Shown here piece after piece: positions 1 through 6,866 of a stretch of DNA of 64,000 bases. Position numbers and translations under genes: made by a program. Source of the stretch: Idiomarina sp. (GTDB lineage Bacteria; Pseudomonadota; Gammaproteobacteria; Enterobacterales; Alteromonadaceae); NCBI GenBank assembly GCA_020831965.1, contig JAFIFP010000007.1, positions 1 through 64,000 on the forward strand, read 5' to 3'. The notes beneath the pieces are model-generated. The model was given only the letters and a program-made list of their open reading frames with translations. It searched no databases and was not told the origin of the DNA. Each line of letters begins with the position of its first letter. The stretch's first letter is position 1.

Positions 1-441
1 TTCTTTCTGCCGATTGAACTCCGGAAGTTGCCCAAACTTCTCTACAGATTGAGCCATAAGCTCATACTCTGCATTGCAAACCGTCCCCATAGCTCGAAGA
101 TCCTCCGCGGATTCTAATGCCGGCGAGCATTCAACATGCCATAAAGACACATATAGCTTTCTGACCAATGAATCATAGTTTTGGTATTTGTATAGCATCC
201 TGTCTGCACCTCCATGTTGGCATCTTTTCTGGGCAATGGTGTTATCAAATTGCTGTAGGCGTCCTCGCAGCCCCGCAACGGCATTGCTCATGCCAACATA
301 AACAACTTCATCTTTGAGTGAAAACGGCTGGCCGAAAAAATCATTTTCTGAAACTGCCACGACGTAGATGCCTGGGTAAGCAATGCCAGGGTATTCGTTT
401 CGAGACGACCATTTATACCAATGACTGAATGACAGTTTCAT
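1..441 (-). CDS. GIY-YIG-like nuclease-domain protein, 3' end outside window
   Basis: The reading frame opens at the ATG at 441-439, just after AGGAAACT, and stays open to the window edge, so the C terminus is missing. Residues 18-65 look like a GIY-YIG fold: PGIYVVAV is followed about 25 residues later by EVVYVGMS and then a conserved LRGRLQQF helix. GIY-YIG domains cleave DNA or act in repair, restriction and mobile elements; which applies here cannot be said. It lies downstream of the integron integrase in the same orientation. It is not in the cassette array, because no attC-like site separates it from intI. The family is moderately sure, the function unknown. Confidence 0.55.
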   Translation of the reverse strand, partial: MKLSFSHWYKWSSRNEYPGIAYPGIYVVAVSENDFFGQPFSLKDEVVYVGMSNAVAGLRGRLQQFDNTIAQKRCQHGGADRMLYKYQNYDSLVRKLYVSLWHVECSPALESAEDLRAMGTVCNAEYELMAQSVEKFGQLPEFNRQKE

Positions 442-688
442 AGTTTCCTGAGCAGCTAACATTTGAATACTAAGCATGCGCGGTGTATTGACGGCAAGGG
501 ACGGCGTGTGAGATTGATGAATACTGAGGATTTCATGAACGGCTCCCTGTGTTCTGCAGTACGAAATGCGCATGCTCGTTTGCGTTCGCATGCTTGCTTA
601 TTATTTATTCGATAAAGTAGACCATAAACGGCTTGTAGCCATTAGGCAAGTTGATAATCTGCGTGCTGTGGTGCAGATACGCGGCTCG
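442..688. other. Intergenic stretch between intI and the GIY-YIG gene
   Basis: About 250 bases without a credible gene. It contains several GCATGC-type motifs (around 555-600) and an AT-rich patch after 600. No attC-like site and no clear terminator were seen. Confidence 0.4.
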
Positions 689-1657
689 TTACAGCCCACC
701 TTTTATTCGGTCTAATGGGCTCATGGTTCCAGCGTAGTGTTGACCGAGCACGTGGGTGTATATTTGAGTGGTTTTGACGTCATTATGGCCGAGCAGCTCT
801 TGGACAGTACGAATGTCGCAGCCGTTCTGAAGTAAATGCGTTGCGAATGAGTGACGGAATGTATGACAATTTACTTTCTTATGAATACCTGCCGCTGACA
901 CTGCCGGTTTCAATGCCTTTCTAACAACACTGTCGTGTAGGTGATGACGACACAGTTCCCCGGTGATTGGGTGTGCGCACAGTCCTGAGGAAGGAAAAAT
1001 GAACATCCATCCAGGGCTTTTATATGCATTTGGATATTTGCGAGCCAATGCTACAGGCATGGAGGGGCCGACGCCGCGCTCATTGTCTTCCCGCTGAATG
1101 TCTAGCGCGGAGGTTATCAACTCGGTTAGGGGGGCAATTAGATGTTGGCTCAGAATGCTTTGGCGATCTTTATTGCCTTTGCCCTCACGAATAGTAACCG
1201 CGCAAGTCTTCAAACAAATGTCTTGGACGCGCAGGGCTAAACATTCGTTTACCCGCAAGCCGCTGCCATACAACACTTCAATGATAGTTTTGTTACGCCC
1301 ATCAAGTTTGTTCAATATCTTTAAAACTTCTTCCGGTGTTAAGACTACCGGCAAGCGCCGCTGCTTTTGAGCCAGCTTAAAGTCCAACTCACCGAGATCT
1401 TGTTTCAAAATTTTATGGTACATGAACACCAAAGCATTCAAGGCGACCTTTTGGGTATTGACCGCAACGTGTCGCTCACACGCCAACCAAGAAAGGAACG
1501 ACTTAACGTGCTCAGCTCCCATATCACTGGGGTGCTTGAGACGATGAAAACGAATGTACTGGCGAATCCAGTAAAGATAAGACTTCTCAGTACGCAGCGA
1601 ATTACCGCGCAATCGCATTTCTGAGCGTAGCATTTCCATGAAAGGGCTTTGAGGCAT
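689..1657 (-). CDS. intI: Integron integrase, IntI-type tyrosine recombinase
   Basis: A 322-residue tyrosine recombinase. The catalytic residues are readable: R135 in SGLRVNE, H265 and R268 in CHTFRHS, H291 in LLGHND and the nucleophile Y300 in TQIYTHV. The segment at about 203-225 (ALARKYPNAYKSPGWMFIF) is the extra helix that separates integron integrases from XerC/D, and its spacing from the catalytic residues matches IntI1 with a constant offset of about 12. The N-terminal SAM-like domain covers roughly residues 5-85. The enzyme recombines attC sites of gene cassettes with attI. It is transcribed away from the cassette array, the usual integron layout. All catalytic residues are present and it is full length, so it is probably active. 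Confidence 0.95.
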   Translation of the reverse strand: MPQSPFMEMLRSEMRLRGNSLRTEKSYLYWIRQYIRFHRLKHPSDMGAEHVKSFLSWLACERHVAVNTQKVALNALVFMYHKILKQDLGELDFKLAQKQRRLPVVLTPEEVLKILNKLDGRNKTIIEVLYGSGLRVNECLALRVQDICLKTCAVTIREGKGNKDRQSILSQHLIAPLTELITSALDIQREDNERGVGPSMPVALARKYPNAYKSPGWMFIFPSSGLCAHPITGELCRHHLHDSVVRKALKPAVSAAGIHKKVNCHTFRHSFATHLLQNGCDIRTVQELLGHNDVKTTQIYTHVLGQHYAGTMSPLDRIKGGL

Positions 1658-1682
1658 AACCTAACGTCCGATGTTGTTAGTT
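1658..1682 (+). other. Probable attI recombination region
   Basis: Directly upstream of intI lie CCTAAC and, 11 bases on, GTTAGTT (1676-1682), which fits the GTTRRRY core of an integron site. Position and core are right for attI; the accessory integrase sites cannot be verified by eye. Confidence 0.45.
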
Positions 1683-1877
1683 CCTCAAACGACAATAGAC
1701 CCAATCTGAATCTAATGTATGCTCAGTTTGGTGCGCAATCGCGCATAGTATCCACTTGCCGATCCTCCGCAAGCGCGCTAGAGTCGAACCATTGAACATA
1801 AAACGAGCGACAATAACGTCGCCATGATAAGAATAAACAAGCACGCACGGTTTGTGCACAGTGAACGCAGGGAGCAT
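1677..1877 (-). CDS. Possible reverse-oriented cassette ORF, hypothetical
   Basis: A 66-residue frame lying entirely between the attI-like core at 1676 and the GTTAGGC core at 1953, read against the usual cassette direction. No ribosome-binding site precedes its ATG and no domain is recognised. It contains a plausible mix of residues (VLVYSYHGDVIVARF). Cassettes with reversed genes exist, so it is listed at low confidence; it may equally be a non-coding cassette. The stretch from 1878 to about 2000 shows no other gene. Confidence 0.25.
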   Translation of the reverse strand: MLPAFTVHKPCVLVYSYHGDVIVARFMFNGSTLARLRRIGKWILCAIAHQTEHTLDSDWVYCRLRN

Positions 1878-1939
1878 GTCATGACATTAGTAATATCTTC
1901 AAAGCCTCCCGCAAGATTCACCCACTCAATACACCGCGC

Positions 1940-1959
1940 ATGCTTAGTATTCAAATGTT
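1940..1959 (+). other. attC-like right end of first cassette
   Basis: GCTTAGTATTC followed by GTTAGGC (1953-1959) matches the right half of attC sites (a TTAG box, then a GTTRRRY core). The left half could not be recognised. Confidence 0.4.
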
Positions 1960-2004
1960 AGGCACACAACCTAAAAGGAGGATACGGATTCTGTCAACGC
2001 AGAG

Positions 2005-2586
2005 GTGAGATGCCAACCTGATGAAGAGGTTAGAAGAAGAGTGAACAAGTCGTGGAACATCGCAAGCACACGGATCAATCCCCTGGTTGTGTTCCTCGTA
2101 TGCGCCTCCCTCACCGTGCTGAATGGTGTGGGGCAGAGGTGGGGGTACGTTCTTCCCCTCGCGCTCTTGGCGGTCAACGCAGGCTTTTCCTTCGCGTTCT
2201 GGTCTTGGCGGCTCAAGAAAAGTCGAGGCAAGCGCTGGTTAACGGTTTCGCTCGTCCTAGGTAAGGGTTCGCGAGTTGTTGCGATTGTGAGCATCTTCGT
2301 CTTGGCAGCAGCCCTTGCCGCCGCCGTAGCGTCGCCGAGCTGGGTAGAGGTACATTTTGGGAAGCTCGATACCAAGTTCTGGATCCTATGGGTTTGGGCG
2401 GTTCTTGAGGTTGTGCACAGCCACGTGTATAGGCTGACTCTTGGGATGCGGAACACTCTGGAGGAGGTTGTTGCCAATCGACGGTGGAGCGAGGCCGGAG
2501 CACCGTTGGGTGGAGCGATCGGCGGGCAACTTCGTAAGCTCCGCCATCGGTGTGCCGGAAGCTTCTCTCGGAGAATCGGTGCCTAA
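2005..2586 (+). CDS. Integron cassette membrane protein, hypothetical
   Basis: Up to 193 residues from GTG 2005; GTG 2041 (protein starting NKSWNIAS) is an equally possible start. AAGGAG at 1975-1980 is strong but lies too far from both. At least four hydrophobic segments are visible (INPLVVFLVC, YVLPLALLAV, VVAIVSIFVLAAALAA, FWILWVWAVLEVV), so this is probably an inner-membrane protein. The TAA stop (2584-2586) lies inside the GCCTAAC core of the attC site, a hallmark of a cassette gene. Its sequence is visibly richer in G+C than the next cassette, as expected for cassettes from different donors. No family was recognised. Confidence 0.65.
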   Translation: MRCQPDEEVRRRVNKSWNIASTRINPLVVFLVCASLTVLNGVGQRWGYVLPLALLAVNAGFSFAFWSWRLKKSRGKRWLTVSLVLGKGSRVVAIVSIFVLAAALAAAVASPSWVEVHFGKLDTKFWILWVWAVLEVVHSHVYRLTLGMRNTLEEVVANRRWSEAGAPLGGAIGGQLRKLRHRCAGSFSRRIGA

Positions 2587-2651
2587 CAAGTCGCTGCACC
2601 GGACGGCAATTCCGCTGTGCTCCATTGCCGCCAGTGAGCTTGGTCGTTAAA
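2581..2651 (+). repeat. attC site of the first membrane-protein cassette
   Basis: GCCTAAC core followed by AAGTCGCTGCACCGGACG on the left, and GAGCTTGGTCGTTAAAA on the right, about 71 bases. This is the familiar TAACAAGTCGC-type attC. The right core ends in A instead of the consensus pyrimidine. Confidence 0.7.
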
Positions 2652-2668
2652 AGGTAAAAAGGCAAAAT

Positions 2669-3157
2669 ATGGTTACTCAACAAGTTACAGCTATAGCATT
2701 AAGAGTCCTGTCAATTTGGTTACTGATTCATCTTCTGCTGAGTTTGCCAAGCATCGCTTTAATGGTTCCAACTTTTGAGATGTTCCATGGGCAAGAGGCT
2801 CCTAAATGGATGTTTTTCGGCATTGCGGGTGCATTTTTTGTACTTGGCTTGCTCGCTGTATTTCTTATCTTCAAGTCGGCAACGTCTGCACTGACTAGAG
2901 CAAAAAGCGACTCTGCGCTCACACTGAGTGATGATTCTCAGAAGATGCTGTTCCAGTTGGCGGGTTTGTATTTTATTGTCAATGCTTTGGCTTATCTGCC
3001 ACGGTCGCTCGTGCCAATATCCAATGCACCTGATTTGTCATATGCTCATTTTATGACGTCGGCGGGATTGATATTGCAGTTGGTCATTGGGCTGTGGCTG
3101 GCGAGCCGTTCTGACTTTTGGGTAAAGCTGTTTCGCAAGTTGAGAGGTCGAGGATAA
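2669..3157 (+). CDS. Integron cassette membrane protein, hypothetical
   Basis: 162 residues with an AAAAAGG ribosome-binding site just upstream of the ATG. Four membrane segments are apparent, at about 8-30, 47-70, 92-112 and 128-146, with a basic C-terminal tail (KLFRKLRGRG). It lies between two attC-like sites, so it is the sole gene of a cassette. Its base composition is more A+T rich than the preceding cassette. No family was recognised; four-helix proteins of this size are common among integron cassettes and nearly always uncharacterised. Confidence 0.65.
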   Translation: MVTQQVTAIALRVLSIWLLIHLLLSLPSIALMVPTFEMFHGQEAPKWMFFGIAGAFFVLGLLAVFLIFKSATSALTRAKSDSALTLSDDSQKMLFQLAGLYFIVNALAYLPRSLVPISNAPDLSYAHFMTSAGLILQLVIGLWLASRSDFWVKLFRKLRGRG

Positions 3158-3161
3158 TGTC

Positions 3162-3233
3162 TTTTAACAAGTCGCATCAGTTCGTGCCAACGGCGCCGAA
3201 CTACTACAACGCACCAGTTATTTAGCGCATTAG
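3162..3233 (+). repeat. attC-like site of the second membrane-protein cassette
   Basis: TTTTAACAAGTCGCATCAG at the left resembles the preceding attC (TAACAAGTCGC). At the right, TTATTTAGCGCATTAGCT has the TTAG box and a degenerate core (ATTAGCT for GTTRRRY). The degenerate core may make it a weak recombination site. Confidence 0.5.
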
Positions 3234-3259
3234 CTACGGCAATCAACATGTTCATCATA

Positions 3260-3288
3260 TTGTACATGTCGGGGCTTGAGGCTATACT
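3260..3288 (+). promoter_or_regulatory. Sigma70-type promoter of the toxin-antitoxin cassette
   Basis: TTGTAC (3260-3265), a 17-base spacer and TATACT (3283-3288), 31 bases before the antitoxin ATG. Toxin-antitoxin cassettes usually carry their own promoter, unlike most cassette genes. Confidence 0.65.
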
Positions 3289-3318
3289 TGTACTGTGAAA
3301 CCTACATGTGGAGGTTGT

Positions 3319-3573
3319 ATGAGAATTGTGTCTTTTACAGAAGCAAGAAATAGTCTGAAAGCGGTACTAGATTCCGTGGTCAATGACGCGGATACAGCGG
3401 TGATTACTCGCCGTGATTCGGAAGATGCTGTTGTTATGTCACTAGACTATTACAACAGTTTGATGGAAACGGTGCACTTACTGCGTTCACCAGCAAATGC
3501 TGAGCATTTGAATCGCTCAATTGAGCAATTTAAAGCTGGTAAGTTCAACCACAGGGACTTAATTGATGAGTAG
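3319..3573 (+). CDS. Antitoxin, Phd/YefM family
   Basis: 84 residues from the ATG at 3319, preceded by GGAGG at 3309-3313. The N terminus (FTEARNSLKAVLDSV) and the segment VVMSLDYYNSLMETVHLL are diagnostic of YefM, whose N-terminal domain binds operator DNA and whose C-terminal helix (FNHRDLIDE) wraps and blocks the YoeB toxin. The stop overlaps the toxin start by 8 bases. Located in the integron array, where such pairs are thought to stabilise cassettes against loss. Confidence 0.9.
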   Translation: MRIVSFTEARNSLKAVLDSVVNDADTAVITRRDSEDAVVMSLDYYNSLMETVHLLRSPANAEHLNRSIEQFKAGKFNHRDLIDE

Positions 3574-3829
3574 TCGTTTATTGTCATGGACTGACGAATC
3601 TTGGAGTGATTACTTGCATTGGCAAACCCAGGACAATAAAACGCTTAAACGAATAAACAAACTCATAACCAACGTTAGACGCTCTCCGTTTGAGGGTATT
3701 GGAAAGCCTGAGCCGTTAAAGGAAAACTTAGCTGGTTTTTGGTCGCGACGTATAGATGATACGAATCGATTGGTTTACGCAGTTGATGAGAAGGCGATGA
3801 CGATCATTTCGTGTCGTTATCACTATTAG
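3566..3829 (+). CDS. Toxin, Txe/YoeB family mRNA interferase
   Basis: 87 residues from ATG 3566 (a TTG lies one codon upstream); the start overlaps the antitoxin end by 8 bases, implying coupled translation. Family features are clear: WTDESWSDYLHWQ at the N terminus, KTLKRINKLI, GKPEPLKENL, FWSRRIDDTNRLVY and the C-terminal SCRYHY that carries the catalytic His and terminal Tyr. YoeB toxins cleave mRNA at the ribosomal A site. All expected residues are present, so the toxin should be functional. Confidence 0.92.
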   Translation: MSSRLLSWTDESWSDYLHWQTQDNKTLKRINKLITNVRRSPFEGIGKPEPLKENLAGFWSRRIDDTNRLVYAVDEKAMTIISCRYHY

Positions 3830-3832
3830 ACT

Positions 3833-3944
3833 TGGCGTTACCCGCCTCCCATGAACTTTTAGTTACAAATTTCGGTTACCGATTTCGCTCAGCCTGCGTT
3901 ACGTTGGATCTACTTTCGCTCGGCCGTTTAGCGCGGCGTTAGAC
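3833..3944 (+). repeat. attC-like site after the toxin gene
   Basis: The right end, CGGCCGTTTAGCGCGGCGTTAGAC, resembles Vibrio-type repeats and ends in a perfect GTTAGAC core (3938-3944). The left end shows GGCGTTACCCGCC instead of the expected RYYYAAC core, so the left boundary is uncertain. Confidence 0.5.
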
Positions 3945-3976
3945 GCTCTCCAAGGATATTTGAATAAGGATAGAAA

Positions 3977-4267
3977 ATGAAAGTAGTGCTGGGAATCCTG
4001 TTGGCTATGTTGTGGAGTCAGAGTTGTTTCGCGGAAACGGTTGTCGAGGTCGATGCGGCACCAGAGAAAGGTTTCCATTTCCCATTCCTGTTGAAAATAC
4101 CTGCACAAACCAAAACCAGATATTTAATTGTTGAGACGAACAATACCGGCAGAGTCACAGACAACTTCGAGGAGCACTACACAAGTGCGAAAACTGCGAT
4201 TACAGGAAATGCTATTGGGCCATGGGGAGAAATATGCGACCAGATCGCTGGCAGTGACGCAGCTTAA
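3977..4267 (+). CDS. Exported hypothetical protein, probably C-terminally truncated
   Basis: 96 residues after AAGGATAG. A signal peptide is evident (KVVLGILLAMLWSQSCFA, cleavage near residue 20). The mature part reads FHFPFLLKIPAQTKTRYLIVETNNTG, which looks like the first strand of an alpha/beta-hydrolase-like or esterase-like domain. It then breaks off after ICDQIAGSDAA, far too early for such a fold. The frame ends exactly where the next gene's frame begins, suggesting a deletion junction near 4230-4260. It follows the GTTAGAC core of an attC and so entered as a cassette or lies at the end of the array. Confidence 0.5.
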   Translation: MKVVLGILLAMLWSQSCFAETVVEVDAAPEKGFHFPFLLKIPAQTKTRYLIVETNNTGRVTDNFEEHYTSAKTAITGNAIGPWGEICDQIAGSDAA

Positions 4268-4580
4268 AGCAATCACTGTTGGCCTCTACGCTGGCGTAGT
4301 GGCGGTTATCGTTGGACTGATAGTATTTACCCTCAGCTGGAACCTTTGGGATGTTTTGGGTGGGCCGATACCTGGCTACCAATTCTTTCTGTATCCCGGT
4401 AACTTAACGCTTGTACATGTCTGGCATCCGCTCTTTACCGAAGAGCTCGCTTACTGGCGAAAGCTTGGGCTCCTCATGCTGGGACAGTTTACTGTGGTCG
4501 CAGCTGTTGTTGGAGTACTTACCGCATTGGTAAGGAAAGTCGTGTTCGTATGCCGGCACTCGGCAGTAGGAGAAAACTAA
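4254..4580 (+). CDS. Small membrane protein, start uncertain
   Basis: From GTG 4254 this gives 108 residues with two strong membrane segments (ITVGLYAGVVAVIVGLIVF and LGQFTVVAAVVGVLTALV) separated by about 50 residues rich in aromatics. The frame is open back to 4128 without a ribosome-binding site, which fits loss of the true 5' end at the junction with the preceding truncated gene. No family recognised. It may be a pseudogene. Confidence 0.4.
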   Translation: MTQLKAITVGLYAGVVAVIVGLIVFTLSWNLWDVLGGPIPGYQFFLYPGNLTLVHVWHPLFTEELAYWRKLGLLMLGQFTVVAAVVGVLTALVRKVVFVCRHSAVGEN

Positions 4581-4595
4581 CATGCGGATTTTGCA

Positions 4596-5525
4596 TTGAA
4601 GACAACTAGAGTTATTTTGCTATCGCTTGTCGTCATGTTGATAGGGTCGTGTCAACGGATGACAGCGGACAGTGATGTACAGAATGCGTTGGTTATTTCA
4701 GACGCAGAAACTTTTGCAGTGCTGTTTGAACGTTATCAAGGTGAGTTAAGTCCAGAGTTGTTAGAACAGGAATACCTTGATGTGGGTTCGGATGGTATTG
4801 CCATTTTCACGCCTTATCGCATCATTGACGCTGATAATCTGGCCAAGCAAATTGCCAACAACCGTAGCACCTATGAGAAAGCCATTTCCATGTGTCTACC
4901 AACGGTTCGCTCCTTATCGGACAACGCGGCATCTATTGTCCGCGACGTGGCTGATTTGATTGGTGAAAGCGAAACTGCGCCGGCTTATGTTGTCTTTGGC
5001 GGTAATAATTCCGGCGGCACGGCGAGTGCTGACGGACTGGTGATAGGCATCGAGGTGCTTTGTGACTTGGTAAGTGATCAAGCCGCATTTGCGCTTTTGT
5101 TTGAAGACTTTATCGCGCATGAAATTGTGCATGTGTATCAAAACCGTTTAATTCATCTCGATCGCCCTCCGACTTTGCTTGAAATGGCCCTGGTCGAGGG
5201 AGTTGCTGACTTTATTGCTGAGAAGATCTTAGGCCGGGTGAGTTCGGCCGCAGTGCAGCGCAGTGACTACGGATTGAAACATGAAGCTGAACTTTGGCAG
5301 GAATTTATCGCGGATATGCACGGCAGTGAGAGCGGTGACTGGCTGTATCGACAAGACCTAGGTGACGGCAGACCCGCGGATCTGGGCTATTGGATAGGCA
5401 AGCGCATTGCCGAATCCTATTACAAGAACGCCTCCAACAAGAAGGTAGCCGTGCGAGAGCTCGTTGGCTTCTCTGATGCCCAGGTAATACTGGACAACAG
5501 CCAATATGGCAAAGCCTTTGATTAA
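4596..5525 (+). CDS. Lipoprotein with gluzincin-like HExxH motif
   Basis: 309 residues from TTG 4596. A lipobox is visible (LVVMLIGSC, Cys19), so it is probably outer-membrane anchored. The core contains HEIVH at about residue 175 and, about 35 residues on, EGVADFIAE, the spacing expected for the third zinc ligand of a gluzincin metallopeptidase. It resembles DUF2268-type predicted zinc proteases. About 150 residues precede the motif without recognisable homology. Substrate unknown. No attC-like site follows it, so it is probably the first stable chromosomal gene after the cassette array. Confidence 0.6.
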   Translation: MKTTRVILLSLVVMLIGSCQRMTADSDVQNALVISDAETFAVLFERYQGELSPELLEQEYLDVGSDGIAIFTPYRIIDADNLAKQIANNRSTYEKAISMCLPTVRSLSDNAASIVRDVADLIGESETAPAYVVFGGNNSGGTASADGLVIGIEVLCDLVSDQAAFALLFEDFIAHEIVHVYQNRLIHLDRPPTLLEMALVEGVADFIAEKILGRVSSAAVQRSDYGLKHEAELWQEFIADMHGSESGDWLYRQDLGDGRPADLGYWIGKRIAESYYKNASNKKVAVRELVGFSDAQVILDNSQYGKAFD

Positions 5526-5577
5526 ACCTAGTTCCTGCTGATGTACGCTTGAATATGCGCGCTCGCAGAGGGCTTGC

Positions 5578-5629
5578 GAGCTGAAGTTAAGAGCTGAAGT
5601 TAAGAGCTGAAGTTACGAGCTGAAGTTGT
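5578..5629 (+). repeat. Four tandem copies of a 13-base repeat
   Basis: GAGCTGAAGTTAA occurs four times head to tail (5578, 5591, 5604, 5617), with the last copies differing in the final two bases. It lies between the lipoprotein stop and the AraC-type regulator and does not encode a continuous protein. Confidence 0.85.
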
Positions 5630-5662
5630 GAACAAGCCTAGAGCGATGGCAAGGTACTCCGC

Positions 5663-6814
5663 ATGCATATGAATTTTTCCGAAGACGTTGCTCTTCTTTC
5701 AGCCCACAGTGTAGTTTCAGGCCAGAGTGTAGTTTCCGGCAACAGCACAGTGGGTGAGTGGTTAATTGCTCCGCTGGTGTTGCTGCCAGTGAATGTTCTG
5801 CAGATCTCGGTCATCTTTTGTTGTGTACTGATGGCGGCAATGATTTGGCCACAACCACGGTTACGCGGGCTACTGCTGTTGCTGGGTTGGTATGGCGCGG
5901 TGATGCTGTTTAATTTCTTGGAAGAAACCGGTCTTAGCAGCCACATTCCTAGCATAACGCCTATTTTCAGTCTGCTGTTGGGACCTGTTTTCTACCTGCT
6001 GATTCGCCGGTTGGTTTGTGCTAGCGCACAATATCGCTGGCGTGATGTTATTCATGTAAGTCCTGCTTTAGTGCTGATACCTTTCGCCGAGCAAGTGCAG
6101 TGGGTGCTGGCATTTGGAACCTTGAGTCAGTTGGTTTATCTGGTAGTGGCAGCGCACTTATTGCGGCAGTATCAGCAGACGCTATGGGCTGAGCGTTCGG
6201 ACGCCGATCGGCTGGGTCTGCAGTGGTTGTTCTGGTTGCTCTTTGCGCTGGTGGGATTATTGTTAGTCGACTTGGTGCGGCTGAATCTACAGCCTTATTT
6301 GTCCTTCGAATTGCGTAATCAATGGTATTTTCTGCACTCTATGCTCGGGTTTGGTCTGATTTGTCTGTTGGTGCTCCGCGCCAGTCGTCAGCAGGAGTTC
6401 TTTGATGGGTTCTCTATTGCAACGGCTGCCACTGAGCACCGACAGCATAAAGAGGACGCGAAGGCGGTATTTGGACAACTCTCGGCGCTAATTGAACAGC
6501 AAAAACTATTTATGCAGCCGCGGTTGGCTGTGGCAGATCTGGCAGAGTTGACTGGGTTGAGCAGTAAAGATGTGTCCTGGGCTATCAATCAGGGCGCCGG
6601 TGTTAGTTTCTGCGATTATATTAACCAACTGCGATTGGCCGAGGTGCAACGCCAGCTTCAGGAGTCTCGCGGAAAATCCATTCTAGAAATAGCGCTCGAC
6701 GCTGGTTTCAATTCTAAGTCCACGTTTAATGCGCTGTTTAAAGCCAATACAGGGCTAACACCAAAGCAATATCAGCTTCAAAAGGTGCAAAATCCGGATT
6801 CTGGACGAACCTGA
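5663..6814 (+). CDS. AraC-family regulator with N-terminal membrane domain
   Basis: 383 residues. Residues about 25-240 contain six to seven hydrophobic helices, and the C terminus (about 325-375) is an AraC double helix-turn-helix (ILEIALDAGFNSKSTFNALF, then GLTPKQYQ). This architecture is typical of membrane-tethered AraC regulators in Alteromonadales. The signal is unknown. The N-terminal leader shows a small internal duplication (SVVSG twice). The amidohydrolase gene begins about 50 bases downstream on the same strand and may be its target or co-transcribed. Ribosome-binding site AAGG at 5650. Confidence 0.8.
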   Translation: MHMNFSEDVALLSAHSVVSGQSVVSGNSTVGEWLIAPLVLLPVNVLQISVIFCCVLMAAMIWPQPRLRGLLLLLGWYGAVMLFNFLEETGLSSHIPSITPIFSLLLGPVFYLLIRRLVCASAQYRWRDVIHVSPALVLIPFAEQVQWVLAFGTLSQLVYLVVAAHLLRQYQQTLWAERSDADRLGLQWLFWLLFALVGLLLVDLVRLNLQPYLSFELRNQWYFLHSMLGFGLICLLVLRASRQQEFFDGFSIATAATEHRQHKEDAKAVFGQLSALIEQQKLFMQPRLAVADLAELTGLSSKDVSWAINQGAGVSFCDYINQLRLAEVQRQLQESRGKSILEIALDAGFNSKSTFNALFKANTGLTPKQYQLQKVQNPDSGRT

Positions 6815-6866
6815 GCCGGAAAACTGGGAAGGTGACGGTATCTTTTAAGATGCCGGATTGCACCAA

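Noticed and set aside
1098-1704. Open frames opposite or overlapping intI (1098-1370, 1367-1624, 1438-1704)
   Set aside because: They are shadows of the integrase gene, without domains or ribosome-binding sites.
1658-1760. LexA box before intI
   Set aside because: No CTGT-N8-ACAG palindrome was found in the upstream region, although SOS control of integrases is common.
1971-2683. Minus-strand frames across the first membrane-protein cassette (1971-2477, 2213-2683)
   Set aside because: Rich in Arg, Pro and Ser as expected for antisense of a G+C-rich gene; the plus frame has membrane helices and a stop inside the attC core.
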